64,000 nucleotides of DNA from Sthenelais limicola (lineage: Eukaryota; Annelida; Polychaeta; Phyllodocida; Sigalionidae): assembly GCA_942159475.1 (NCBI GenBank), contig OW804096.1, forward strand, positions 137,153,791 to 137,217,790, given 5' to 3'. This document shows, one piece after another, positions 11,608 to 22,400 of this stretch (position 1 is the first letter of the stretch; every line of letters begins with the position of its first letter). The notes under the pieces are model-generated. The model made no database searches. It saw only the letters and a list, made by a program, of their open reading frames with translations, and was not told the origin of the DNA. The position numbers and the translations under genes are program-made.

Positions 11608-12437
11608 CACCCAGTCCCGGTGTAACAGTTCTAAGTTACCCCCCCCCCCGATCTAATGTACCCCCCGGTAATTTAGACTTCAGGTTTAAATGACCCCCTC
11701 TAGGTTCAAATTACCCCCTTTGTTTCTATGATAATCTTGAATTTTGTAAATTCTCTTGATTCCATTACTTGCCTCAAATTAAGATTATGCTAAACCCCAC
11801 ATTTAAAATTGAATTGGACTATTATAGATTGGAATTTACCACTTTTGCTCTGTAATTAATGTAATTAATGCCTATAAGTAGAATTGTCACTATTATAATA
11901 TTATCAGGATGGTATAAGATAGACACAATACCCAATAAGACACTGAGAGATAAAGTTTTTTTGTTGTTGTTTATTTATTCACGACCATATCACGATATTA
12001 TGTCAATAATTTAATATCTAATACAATGCTACAGGATGTGATGAGAACAGCACTCTCTGTAATTCTTATCCTGAATTAAATACTTTTCTCAGATCACAAT
12101 AATTCATTACTAAAATCTATTCAGTTCTGACTATTAGGTATGTACTATTACTTTTATTGTCATAATTTAAAGAATTAATGTTTCGATCAGTACTTGGTTA
12201 TTTTCAAATATTTGGGGTATATTAGACCTAGGTTTAGTTTCCCCCTTTGGGGTACTTTGAACCTGGTGGGGGTACATTTGACCTAGGTCTATTTTACCCC
12301 CGGGGGTACATTAAAACTGGAGGGGGTATATCCAACCTAGGTCTAAAGTACCCCCGGGGGTACATTTGACCTAGGTTAGTTATACTGGGGGGTACACCTG
12401 ATGTGGGGTACATTAGAACTGCTACACCGGCTGGGTG
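11608..12437. mobile_element. Element K: long inverted-repeat element with palindromic subterminal motifs
   Basis: Ends CACCCAGTCCCGGTGTAACA and, inverted, CACCCAGCCGGTGTAGCAGT, continuing about 30 bp. The left flank of the interior carries C-runs with GGTAATTTAGAC and TTCAAATTACCCCC. The right carries repeated GACCTAGGTC and TACCCCCGGGGGTA palindromes at 12218-12425. The AT-rich middle has no open frame. No target duplication found. Confidence 0.65.
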
Positions 12438-12803
12438 AAGGCATACACAAGGTTACATGAAAGTTCATGATATATAATTATAGGCCATCGGCTGAGCCTG
12501 CAAAATATGGCTCGAATATTTTCGTTCCGGAATCGTGGACACTACTTTTTGGGACTCTACCCCATTCAACATTATATTATCCTTAAAGTTCTCAATGCAG
12601 TTCCTTGCTGTCTTTGAGAAATTCGGCATTGATGCTGTTAGTGCAAAGCCTATGGAGCCAATGGCCTGGCTTCGTTTTGAATAGTAAATTTACTAATATC
12701 TTTTATTTGGTGAACCTTCAATTAAGGGTTATACTAGTGATTTTTTTTATGGATTCCAGATCTCCAGATTCTCCTGATTTCATTAGAGAATTACAATAAA
12801 AAT

Positions 12804-13198
12804 GTGATGTGTTCCAGGGAAATGAGTCAAAATTTGCAAAAACTATATTTTCCAACGTGATTTATTCACAAGATCGCTTTGTTGGAGTGTTCTGATTCTT
12901 GGGGGGTTTAGCACTATAATTCATGTGAATACATGTACCAAATCCCAAGACAGTGTATTATATATCTCCATGTGTTTCTAAGGTCGTCCTATAGAGTATA
13001 TTTAGCTACTTTATACTGGTAATGGTTCATTGCATACTTCTTTCAAACATACATATATCAAACATAAAATATAGAAACACTTCTTAGATGTCCTTAATGT
13101 TTATTACCATTAGACTCGGCTTGATCTCATCTTTTCAAATACTGATATCACAAAATCTATTTTTGCGACTTGTGACTCATTTTCCTGGAACACATCAC
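12804..13198 (-). mobile_element. Family B element, complete
   Basis: A 395-bp copy with both TIRs and AAAT on each side (4-bp target duplication). Orientation is opposite to the copy at 10939. Confidence 0.92.
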
Positions 13199-13202
13199 AA
13201 AT

Positions 13203-14420
13203 GTGCTGGTATGTGGTGCTGCCCCCTTGTGTGATAAAGTGGAGGCTCTGTTTCTCAAGCACCAGAAGCGTTTGTTGCAAATCGGACGTTTTTTTATTTT
13301 TATTTTGAAATTTTTTTTATTCTGGTCATAGACATTTCCATACATATAGTACAATTCTTCTCAGAATAGCATGATTTTATCATATACATTTTACGTAAAT
13401 TATCAAGTAAGTAATAGTCAAATGAAATCTAGTGATTAAACGTAATGCTAAAAAATATATCACATCAATTCTGTTGACATAATATTAAAGATATGCACAC
13501 AGTTTAGACATGTCTAAAATTACCCATCCACCAGCAGCGTGCTCTCACATGTTGACCATTATAAGTGGTGACTTCTTTTTGTGAATAGGGGATGAATTGC
13601 ATGTCCACCATCTTGATTCTGAATTCAAGCGGTCGGGTATAATAACATAATACTAGCCAAAAAAATAGAAAAATGTGTGTGAATATTGTGTTAATGGTGA
13701 ATATTGGAATATTATACTATAGTTGCTATAGGTTGCTCTTCTTTTGTAATAACTTGTTATACGAGTTCATAGATTACCAACATTGGCATGTGCCTTATTG
13801 CAACGTAAGGATATATGTAACAGGTATGATTATTAAAGTGTCAGTAAACCCCCAAATATTATGAGCAAATCCATTTCCTTACTATTATTGAAATGTTACC
13901 ACCCCGGTTTTACTTAATTCAAGTTATCATTTATTGAGTTTTACCCATTTAAAGGAGTGAAAAAGTAGTTCCACAGTTTAACACTTCATTCAAGGCACCA
14001 CTGTTTGCCTACGTCATAAAGGAGCACCAATCTAGAAATGTACATACAATGAACATAATAAACAACTCTCATAATTGCTGCTAGAAAGAAGGAGGGTGTA
14101 CCAACCCAATTATTGACCTCTCATGACTGGTTCTTGAATAGGTATTAGCTGTATTGCATAACTGCTTCAATTGCTGTGAGATTGGGGGGGAAGGTAGGGA
14201 TATTATGTTCATTTCTGGCGCGCCTCTATGACGTCACACAGCACTCTCAGTGCCCTCTTGTGCTAAACAGACCTTTTCAAGTAAGCTTTCTCAATTCGGG
14301 CCTGTAAGTGACTATAAGTTAGACATAAATGGAGGTAAAAAAATTGATACTTAGATGTTGTATTTATGGTGGCATGAAGTTTGTTGTCCTAAAAGTGACT
14401 ATGAACCCGTTTACTGACCC
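13203..14420. other. No gene seen; possible decayed family C end near 13586
   Basis: Mostly unique sequence. AATAGGGGATGAATTGCATG at 13586 with CCACCATCTTG nearby resembles a worn C end, with nothing further that can be followed. Confidence 0.4.
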
Positions 14421-14599
14421 TTTAAGACGAAAGTGAGGTTCAAAATTCGGTTCAACATAACCAAACAGATTGTTTGAATCAAGGCAATATCAAATATACT
14501 CAGATATATCTTGCATTGACCATTTATCAGTCTAATAATCTAGCAGAAATTTTGTAATCTGTAGATCTGCTGAATGTACATTTTCTACTGATCTGACCC
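14421..14599 (+). mobile_element. Family A fragment, subtype b, left end missing
   Basis: Begins at TTTAAGACGAAAGTGAGG inside the element, matches subtype b, and ends at the right TIR (TCTACTGATCTGACCC). Confidence 0.8.
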
Positions 14600-14710
14600 A
14601 TATACAATAAAACATGTGAGAGAAAAACGGTGCGACATGTCAACACAGTGTAACTCTTCCCATGGGTCCTTTGGCATATTGAAATTATATTATGTAACAA
14701 TAAATTACAG

Positions 14711-14760
14711 ATCCTCTGATGAAGACTTAACTGTAAGTCGAAACATGTCAGGACATGTAA
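14711..14760 (+). other. Hammerhead-like ribozyme core in a retroelement relic
   Basis: CTGATGA (14716-14722) is followed by a perfect 6-bp hairpin GACTTA-ACTG-TAAGTC, then GAAA (14740-14743), then a second hairpin CATGT-CAGG-ACATG and TA. This is the order of the conserved hammerhead core (CUGAUGA, stem II, GAAA, stem III, UH). I could not find a pairing stem I. Such cores are known in Penelope-like retroelements and retrozymes. Activity is not implied. Confidence 0.4.
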
Positions 14761-14911
14761 CACCACCACTACAATAAAAAGAAAACCCCAAATGTCCCCC
14801 AGAGTTGTATTTATTGAGACACGTCCCTCTATTCCATCTAATAAATGACAATACTGAATTTTATAACCTCATTCAGTGATCACTTTGAACTTTCTATTAT
14901 TGGATAATAAA

Positions 14912-15207
14912 TAGATGGAACCTAGCAAGGGGGAAGTCTGTACACTTGTTATTGACCGAGGGAGCGCGGGAAGTTAGAGGGCGTTAGCCCGAGATCTTCT
15001 GTGCTCCCGCGAGCTTTGTTCCATATTTATTACACCCCATTAATAAATAAAAAATATAAATAATTAAAAATAAAAGAAGTAATTTACGTTTTGGGCGGAC
15101 CTACTTGTTGTATGTCCCCAGGGTGACATAACTCACATGTTATGCACCACTTTGACCAAGTGATACAATGCTGAAGGTATAGGAAGCAACAGCACAGGGG
15201 TGTAATA
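14912..15207 (+). mobile_element. Element E, copy 1 (one hairpin arm deleted)
   Basis: Nearly identical to 59773-60101 over its length. The right part is bounded by TATTACACCCC and GGGGTGTAATA (11-bp inverted repeat). Compared with copy 2, about 30 bases after GTGCTCCCG are missing, which removes one arm of the left-hand foldback. Confidence 0.8.
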
Positions 15208-15243
15208 ACAATATTTATATCACACTTCTTGATGGATGGATAT

Positions 15244-15371
15244 GGGTGAAATCGCCAGAAAATGTACAATTCGCATTCACCATTCAAAAATAAAAATATC
15301 AAACTTAAAATATAGAAATCCTTATTATCCATATTTTGCAACTTATGACTCATTTTCCTAAAACACATCAC
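15244..15371 (+). mobile_element. Chimera: family A left end fused to family B right end
   Basis: 15244-15284 is an A left end (GGGTGAAATCGCCAGAAAAT...CATTCACC). From about 15285 it switches to minus-oriented B sequence (AAATATCAAACTTAAAATATAG) with an internal deletion, ending TCCTAAAACACATCAC. Confidence 0.75.
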
Positions 15372-15463
15372 ATATAGTCTTTTTTTTAATAGGCTATGGC
15401 GATGGCAAGTTATGCGAATTTTCTGCCATTCTCCTGATATTTGTCCACTGTCCCTGTCACTTC

Positions 15464-15536
15464 GGGGAGCTAGCTCAGATGGTAGAGCGCTCGCTTAGCA
15501 TGTGAGAGGTACCGGGATCGATGCCCGGGTTCTCCA
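15464..15536 (+). tRNA. tRNA-Ala (anticodon AGC)
   Basis: Acceptor GGGGAGC/GTTCTCC with two G-T pairs, D stem GCTC/GAGC, anticodon stem CTCGC/GTGAG around TTAGCAT (anticodon AGC), T stem CCGGG/CCCGG. The T loop reads ATCGATG rather than the usual TTCGA start. A T-run (15542-15560) six bases downstream is a Pol III terminator. The A-box region TAGCTCAGATGG is canonical. Confidence 0.88.
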
Positions 15537-15540
15537 GAAG

Positions 15541-15560
15541 GCTTTTTTTTCTTTTTTTTT
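15541..15560 (+). terminator. Pol III T-run terminator
   Basis: Two T tracts interrupted by a single C directly after the tRNA-Ala gene. Confidence 0.6.
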
Positions 15561-15751
15561 TACAAACGATAAGAATGTCTCATGGAAATAGCTGTTTCGA
15601 GATAGGAGAAATACCAGTTATCATTTTCACAGGTAATTTCCATATTATAAAACCCCACCGAAATATCATCAGACAATAAAGCGATATTAATTAAGTCATA
15701 ACAGTTTCAGGACAATATTTTCTGGAATTTCTTATCTTTTTATGCTGAAGA

Positions 15752-15982
15752 TACATTTTGAGAAAATGTACAATTGGCAGCTGTACAAATTTAGTAAATA
15801 CTGCTAAATTCTGCTGTAATTTGGTCAATATTAGGTAAATTCGAGTATATTCGGCATTGCATTGATTCTAACAAACTGTTTGGTTAGGTTAAACTGTGTT
15901 TTGAACTTTATTTTCGTTTAAAATGTGGGTTATTGGAGAGGATTGGTGAAGGTGAATTGTACATTTTCTGACGATCTCACCC
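15752..15982 (-). mobile_element. Family A element, subtype a, worn left end
   Basis: The left end is degraded before GAGAAAATGTACAATTGG. The interior and right TIR are good. Confidence 0.87.
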
Positions 15983-16229
15983 ATATGCTCTTATCATGTT
16001 GGAAAATAAAGAATATAGCCTACATTTATACTTCATTTATTCATAATGTTTTACTGTTAATCATGTCTTGAGATAAATAAAATCTTTAAAAAAAGTGCAA
16101 GGCTCTGAAACTGTGGCGATTCTACAATAATAAAACGAATGGTAGACATGGGCATAAATATGTAGGGTAAGCTCATAAAGCATGATTTGTGTACGAAGGA
16201 GCCATCTAGGGTAACTAATAACTTAACAT

Positions 16230-16464
16230 GGGTCAGATCTTCATAAAATGCACAATTGGTAGATCAACACATTTGGTAAAATCTGCTAAATTAGACTGAA
16301 AAATCGTCAACACTAGGTATATTTGAATATATTTGGTATTGCCTTGATTCAAACAGTCGGTTTGGTTATGTTGAACTGTATTTTGAACCTTATTTTCGGC
16401 TGATATTTGGGTTATTTAAGAGAATTGGTGAAGGTAAATTGTACATTTTCTGACGATTTCACCC
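16230..16464 (-). mobile_element. Family A element, complete, subtype b
   Basis: Flanked by ACAT on both sides. The interior carries the subtype b signature (CCTTGATTCAAACAGTC, GGTTATGTTGAACTG). Confidence 0.93.
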
Positions 16465-16604
16465 ACATCGGTACAGGGGTGGTCGCACACACAGGGGGTA
16501 GATTGGCTATGCCTGACCGCTACTCTATGCACCCTTTGTGGACGGCTGAATGAACGGGAGAAGCAAGAAATATGAATATGGGTGAAGCTATGAAGATGTG
16601 ATCA

Positions 16605-17283
16605 ATTGGGGATTTGCATAGCCACCATTTGTGATGTGTTTCAGGAAAATGAGTCATAAGTCGCAAAAAACCGTTTATATTTGAAAAGAGGAGATCAAGG
16701 TGATTCCAATGATAGTAAACATTAAAGGCATTAAATAAGTATTTCTATATTTCAAGTTTAATATCTTTATTTCTGAAAAAAAAAATTTCAATATTGTTGG
16801 GTGAACAATTACTGGTAAAGTAGGTAAATGTACTCCATAGGATGATCTTAGAAATGCATGAATATATTTAATACACTGTCTTGAAACTTGCTCCATGTAT
16901 TTATAAGACCTATCTGACTAGATACTCCAAAAATAAAAACATTCCAAAAAGGAGATCTCATGACTAAATGACTTTTAAAAATATGAATTTTGCGACTTAT
17001 GACTCATTTTCCTGAAACACACCACATTTTGAATCTTGATTCGCATGGAATTATGGGTGTAATGGTAAGTCTAAAATCTATTGAAAACATGTCATGTTCA
17101 GCATGGACTAATGCCAATATCCATGTGTTATACATGTTTCCATAGAACAAGCCTTCATTTGCAAAACATTTTTGCAATTTTTGATAGAAATGTTGCCAAA
17201 TATATGTATGTCAGATTTGAAGTGAATCCGTCCCAGCATGCACTGTGACAGACATGCGCAGTGAGACATGCAACTCCCCTATT
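16605..17283 (-). mobile_element. Family C element interrupted by family B
   Basis: Left end GGGGATTTGCATAGCCACC, right end GACATGCAACTCCCCTATT. A B element sits in it at 16631-17025 with the C target ATTT duplicated. Without B, the two halves join into ordinary C sequence (CCATTTTGAATCTTG). Confidence 0.88.
16631..17025 (+). mobile_element. Family B element nested in family C
   Basis: A 395-bp copy with both TIRs, flanked by ATTT at 16627-16630 and 17026-17029. Because the host is another repeat, the empty site is known, which proves a 4-bp duplication. Confidence 0.95.
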
Positions 17284-17523
17284 GGACCAATACTGGGTAA
17301 ATACGAGTATATTCGGCATTGTATTGATTCTAGCAATCTGTTTGGTTAGGTTGAACAGTATTTTGAACTTATTTTCGTCTGAAATTTAGATTATTTGAAA
17401 AGATTGGTGAAGGTCAATTGTACATTTCCTGGCGACTTCACCCATAATAACGTTTTCTTGCCAATTGAGTGATCACTGTAAAGTTCTACATGTTCCGCAG
17501 TTCTCACCCATCAATAGACTCTT

Positions 17524-17746
17524 GGGTCAAGTCTCCAGAAAATGTACAATTGGCCTTCACCAATCCTCTCAAATAAGCAAAATTTAAGACGAAAATCAGG
17601 TTCAAAATACAGTTCAACATAACCAGACAGATTCATTGAATGAATACAATCAGATATACGTAACATTTATCATTTTTCACTCTAATTTAGCAGCATTTGA
17701 TAGTTGTGTAGAACTGTAGATTGTGCATTTTCTGAAAATCTGACCC
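17524..17746 (+). mobile_element. Family A element, complete, subtype b
   Basis: Left end GGGTCAAGTCTCCAG; TCTT duplicated on both sides. This non-AT-only duplication supports a genuine 4-bp target. Confidence 0.92.
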
Positions 17747-17779
17747 TCTTACCTGTCACAACTCCCGGCGTAAGTTAAT

Positions 17780-18022
17780 GGGTCAGATTTTCGGAAAATG
17801 TACAGTTGGCAGCTGTACACATTTAGTAAATTCGGCAAAATTAGGCTGCAATTTAGTCAATACTAGGCAAATTCGGGAATATTTTGCATTTCATTGATTC
17901 TAGCAATCTATTTGGCTGGATTGAACTGTATTTTGACCTGTATTTTTGTCTGAAATTTGGGTTATTTGAGAAGATTGGCAAAATTGCAAAATTGAATTGT
18001 ACATTTTCTGAAAATCTGACCC
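17780..18022 (-). mobile_element. Family A element, complete, subtype a
   Basis: Good TIRs at both ends, only 33 bases from the previous copy. Flanks TAAT and ATAT do not match. Confidence 0.92.
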
Positions 18023-18117
18023 ATATCCTAACGGGGGGCGAAGTGTATAATTTAGTGGAGGCAGATTGTGGGATATGTTCAAAGGTGTAATTTATTGTTA
18101 TAATGACTACTGAATCA

Positions 18118-18138
18118 TCCCTCTCTCTCTCTCTCTTT
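18118..18138. repeat. (CT)n microsatellite
   Basis: A short run of CT dinucleotides between two A elements. Confidence 0.8.
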
Positions 18139-18163
18139 CACTCGCACCACTTTCTTAATAGAT

Positions 18164-18398
18164 GGGTGAAATCACCAGAAAATGTACAATTCACTTTCAC
18201 CAATCCTCTCAAATAACCTCAATTTAAGACAGAAATCCGGTTCATAATACAGTTCAACATAACCTAACAGATTGTTTGAATCAAGGCAATACTAAATATA
18301 CTCAGATATACGTAGTGTTGACGATTTTTCTGCCTAATTTAGCAGAATTTTCTAAATGTGTTACTCTGCCAATTGTGCATTTTCTGAAAATCTGACCC
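18164..18398 (+). mobile_element. Family A element, complete, subtype b
   Basis: Left end GGGTGAAATCACCAG, right end TGAAAATCTGACCC, with a subtype b interior. Flanks AGAT and AAAT. Confidence 0.9.
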
Positions 18399-18593
18399 AA
18401 ATGCACACTCATAATGTTGTCATAGCCTTAGGCGTGAGAACCGGGCCATCAAAATCATAAATTCAAATCAATTTGTTACAGTTAATAGGGGAATTTCAGT
18501 AGCCACCGCATATATCATAATCTCCTCGTTGTTTTCATTACTTGTGTACCAGAAATTCCTTGTCCGGAGGTATAAAAAAATGAAATGTGTATA

Positions 18594-19012
18594 GTGACCT
18601 GTTTCAGGAAAATGAGTCATAAGTCGCAAAAAAATAGATTTTGAGTTATCACCATATTTGGAAAGAGATCAATGTGATTCCAATAATAGTAAACAGTGTA
18701 ATACCCTAATAGGTATTTCCGGATTTTAAGTCTGACATTTTTATTTTTGAAAGAAAAGTTTGCAATATTTCTGACGGGCAAGAACTCCTAAAGTAACTAA
18801 ATATACTCCATAATTATGAGGATCTTTAAATCGAAAAGATAAATTACATATATTGTCCTGAAAGTTAATACATCGATTGATGGAACTATAATTGATAAGA
18901 ACTATAAACTCTCCAAGAATCAGAACATTCCAATAAACTTATCTTATAAAATAAACACTTTGAAAAATATTATTTTTGCGACTTATGACTCATTTCCCTG
19001 GAACACATTATT
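18594..19012 (+). mobile_element. Family B element, near complete
   Basis: GTGACCTGTTTCAGGAAAAT at the left; right TIR GCGACTTATGACTC with a worn terminus (ACACATTAT). Confidence 0.85.
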
Positions 19013-19214
19013 TATTATATCAATTGTACCAGCACGGTCATTATAGTTACATCTGAGTGAAGTTAACAATTAAAGTTAGACTACGATTTGAATAATCATT
19101 TTGTACTTCGTTGTATAATATATATTGCTTAAATACTCTAGAAAGAACCGACTGATTACTATTTATGACTTATCATTGTATCAATAAATTTGTTTTAAAA
19201 AGTTGTCTATATAT

Positions 19215-19310
19215 CGGTCAAATCGTCAGAAAATGTACAATTCACCTTTAGTAATTTTTCTCAAATATCCTGAATTAAAAACAGAAATGTGATTTAGAAT
19301 AGACTTATTT
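19215..19310 (+). mobile_element. Family A fragment (left part)
   Basis: The left TIR and about 70 further bases can be followed, then similarity is lost. Confidence 0.65.
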
Positions 19311-19473
19311 TAATTAATACTGTTTTCAGCTGGTTTGAACCAGAAACATTCATTTTTAGAAACATTTTTTTTTACCTAAACTGTTGGTGGAGGGTAGGGT
19401 GTCTAGATAGTTATAGTTGTCTTTCTTTTGTGCCAAAATAGCGCGAAAAAGAGATCTGCTGGGCAGCTATAAA

Positions 19474-19705
19474 TGGGTCACATCTTCAGAAAACGTACAA
19501 TTGGCAGCTCTACACATTTAGTAAATTCTGCTAAGTTAGACTGAAAAATGGTAAATGCTAAGTATATCTGAGTATATTTGATATTGCCTTGATTCGAACA
19601 ATCTGTTTGGTTATGTTGAACTGAATTTTCAACTGAATTTTTGTCTTAAATTTGGATTATTTCAGAAGATTGGTGAAGGCGAATTGTACACTTTCTGGCG
19701 ATTTG
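19474..19705 (-). mobile_element. Family A element, subtype b, right tip lost
   Basis: Matches subtype b up to TTTCTGGCGATTT. The final CACCC is missing and unrelated sequence leading to element L follows. Confidence 0.87.
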
Positions 19706-19745
19706 GAGACAGTGGAGACCACCCTTAAGGCACCAGTGATTAAAA

Positions 19746-19871
19746 GGATTAATGACCTCCATTTCACGGCTGCTGGTGCACTGTTTGTTTGGCGCATATT
19801 CACTCGACTTCGCCTCGGGATTAAGCACCAAACAGAGTACCGGGAGCCCGTTAATGTCGGTCATTAACCCC
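19746..19871. mobile_element. Element L: short inverted-repeat element
   Basis: Ends GGATTAATGACCTCCATT and, inverted, GGGGTTAATGACCGACATTA, about 125 bp, GC-richer than its surroundings. It is open on both strands but too short and without motifs to be a gene. Confidence 0.5.
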
Positions 19872-19931
19872 GTCAGAGAATACAGCTCTATAAGCTAAGT
19901 TTAAAGTGACATAACACAATGTTACTTGTTA

Positions 19932-20165
19932 GGTCGGATTTTCAGAAACTGTACAATTCACCTTCACCAATCCTCTCATAAAACCCACATTTCAGACCAA
20001 AATAAACTTCAAAATACAGTTCAACTTAACCAAACAGATTGCTTGAATCAATGCAATGTCGAATACACTTGAATTTACCTAGTATTGGCCAAATTGCAGT
20101 CTAATTTTGCAGAATTTACTAAATGTGTACAGCTACCAATTGTACATTTTCTGAAAATCTGACCC
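19932..20165 (+). mobile_element. Family A element, complete, subtype a
   Basis: Left tip one G short (GGTCGGATTTTCAG); right end normal. A family C copy starts five bases later. Confidence 0.9.
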
Positions 20166-20169
20166 AGTT

Positions 20170-20535
20170 AATAGGGGACTTGCATGTGCCACTGCACATG
20201 TCGATTATAGTGCATGCTGGGATAGATTCAGTTCATATCTGACATTCAAATATTTAGCCCAAACCCTCAGATCAGATAAGAATAGTATGTCAGCCTACTT
20301 TGCTTATTGGTTTCCTTGCCGTTTGAATGGGAATATAATGACATTTTGCGGCCTTAATGGAATTATAATGGCACTTTGCGGTTTGAGGCGAGAGGCTTCC
20401 CCTTCGTTTGAAGGGACTCTCTCAAATTTGGGCCTAGACTGGCAACATTTTTATCAAAAATTGCAAGAATGTTTTCACCAATATCATAGCTTGTGTGAAT
20501 CATCTAGAAAACCAAATGCATGATGGAAAAGATAA
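20170..20535 (+). mobile_element. Family C element with nested D, right end missing
   Basis: Starts AATAGGGGACTTGCATGTGC. It is split at CAAATATTT by a D element and resumes at GGCAACATTTTTATC. It breaks off near 20535, after CAAATGCATGATGG. Confidence 0.85.
20257..20440 (-). mobile_element. Family D element nested in family C
   Basis: The interior shares AGATAAGAATAGTATGTCAG, CGAGAGGCTTCCCCTTCG and TTTGGGCCTAGACT with other D copies. The host C sequence on either side is continuous without it. Confidence 0.8.
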
Positions 20536-21310
20536 AGTTCGGTGTGATTTTGATAGTGGTTGGTATTCAACATAAATGCAAAAACAAAATAAATCGATCT
20601 TTGTTTGAATGACTTTATATATCAAATTACAAGTTGACAATTACAAAAATATGTAAAATAAGGCATACATATATATCATACATTGAATGTGATGAACACT
20701 CTCACTATTCATAATAAATATCATGCGTTGACATACTCGTAAAAAAATAATACTTCCAAGTAAAAATGACTATATTTTGCAAAGATATTCTTTCACTATT
20801 TTTGCATTCACTGTCAATAATTACCCCTTTTATATGTTACAATATGACCGAGGATTACAAATTGACTCAAATATATCGATCATTTTCCATCTGCACAAAG
20901 CAAACGTCTGACCCAGAACTTTGTTTAAAAAAGTGGGTCGGTTGACTGACTATTCGCGTTATATATACAAAAATACTTTTATTACTATGACTAAAACCTT
21001 TACAAAAATACTTTTTCGGGATTTTTAAGATAAATTAGTGTCTCAAAGGTTAATGACTCAAAAGGCACGGGAGGCATCTGCCCATTCACTCAATACTGTC
21101 AGGTCTGCCTCGCTCGCAACACATGCCGTACACAAAATTAGCGCTAAAGGACTCTCGCTTCGTCGTTTATGTTTAACACAATTCTCTTATATTTCAATAA
21201 TTTTCTCGTCAATTAATTCATGTTCGGTACATTTTAGTTTCCATTTGTGTTACTGATCGACATTATCCTGTATACTATGAAAATATACTTTGTAAGAATC
21301 AGATATCTAA
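20536..21310. other. No gene seen
   Basis: Unique AT-rich sequence. A 72-residue open frame at 21038 has a GC-richer start but no motif or splice context. Confidence 0.5.
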
Positions 21311-21545
21311 GGTTGAAGTCGCCAGAAATTATACAATTGCTTTCAACAATCTTTTCAAATTACCCGATTTTAAGACATGTCCAAATAGCGATCAGCGTAA
21401 ACCAACCGATTCTTATCAATACTATACCAGATATACTCAAATATGTATATATGATAGTAGCTATATTATTACAGCCTAATTAAGCATAATTTACTAAATA
21501 ATATATGTAGAGCTGCCGATTGTACACTTTCTAACAACTTCGCCC
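21311..21545 (+). mobile_element. Family A element, strongly diverged
   Basis: Recognisable by GGTTGAAGTCGCCAG at the left, CAGCCTAATTAAGC in the interior and AACTTCGCCC at the right. It is one of the oldest-looking copies. Confidence 0.75.
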
Positions 21546-21958
21546 ATTATATATTATTATATACACAGAGACACATGTATTCCAATTGCATCATTCTTTC
21601 GATATATGTACATTACCGCTTCTCTAACTTCAATACATTACAGATTTTGCCGTGCAGCAAATAGAGATCTATAGATTCTCCCATACGGATTTAAGCACAA
21701 TCACTCTCTCTATAAAACCATACATAAACAGTCGATCGGATCTTTGTGCAATTTGTCAGTTTTAAAGACCAAGATTACAATCATTACACACACATTTCTT
21801 AACTGGAATGTTCAAAGCATGTCAAGCATGGATCATTATCATGTAATGGCTTACATGTAACTGTAAAAAGATGGTTACAGCATGTATACATATACACACC
21901 ACTTAACATACGTGCATCAGTCAAGGCCCGATTGTGATCGAGTCACATATAAATATAT

Positions 21959-22193
21959 GGGTCAGATTTTTAGAAAATGTACAATTCGCCTTCACCAATC
22001 CTCTCAAATAACCCACATTTAAGACTAAATTGAGCTTCAAAATGCAGTTTAACATAACAGAACTGATACTTTAAATCAATGTGATACCAAATATACTCAG
22101 ACATACCCGGTATTCATCATTTTTCAGCCTAATTTAGGAGAACTTCCTAAATGTGTAGAGCTGCAAATTGTACATTTTCTGAACATCTGACCC
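21959..22193 (+). mobile_element. Family A element, complete, subtype c
   Basis: The interior has the subtype c signature (GAGCTTCAAAATGCAGTTTA, ACTGATACTTTAAATC). It is the last A copy before the element-free zone around the bHLH gene. Confidence 0.92.
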
Positions 22194-22233
22194 TAATAGA
22201 CACTCCCTTAAATAAACTGCACTTCTATTACTT

Positions 22234-22239
22234 TTTAAT
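22234..22239 (-). terminator. Possible polyadenylation signal ATTAAA
   Basis: On the minus strand ATTAAA lies about 165 bases past the stop codon of the bHLH gene. No AATAAA is nearer on that strand. Confidence 0.3.
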
Positions 22240-22400
22240 ACAGACATACAGGGCTTGGCCCGAAAAGAAAAACGTACAATACTGGCACGATTACAAATCA
22301 ATCACTTTGAGATTTGATTCGTAATTCAAGTCACGTTCATGTCACTATAAGATTAAGTATATTTTTCTTAAACTTTTTAAATAAAACTCACAGAACATCA

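Larger units (their letters stand above)
16580..17433 (-). mobile_element. Family A element split by family C (itself split by B)
   Basis: A worn A left end (GGGTGAAGCTATGAAGATG) runs to AATTGG at 16608. The rest of the element resumes at 17284 and ends GGCGACTTCACCC. About 60 bases of the A interior are missing at the junction. Confidence 0.75.
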
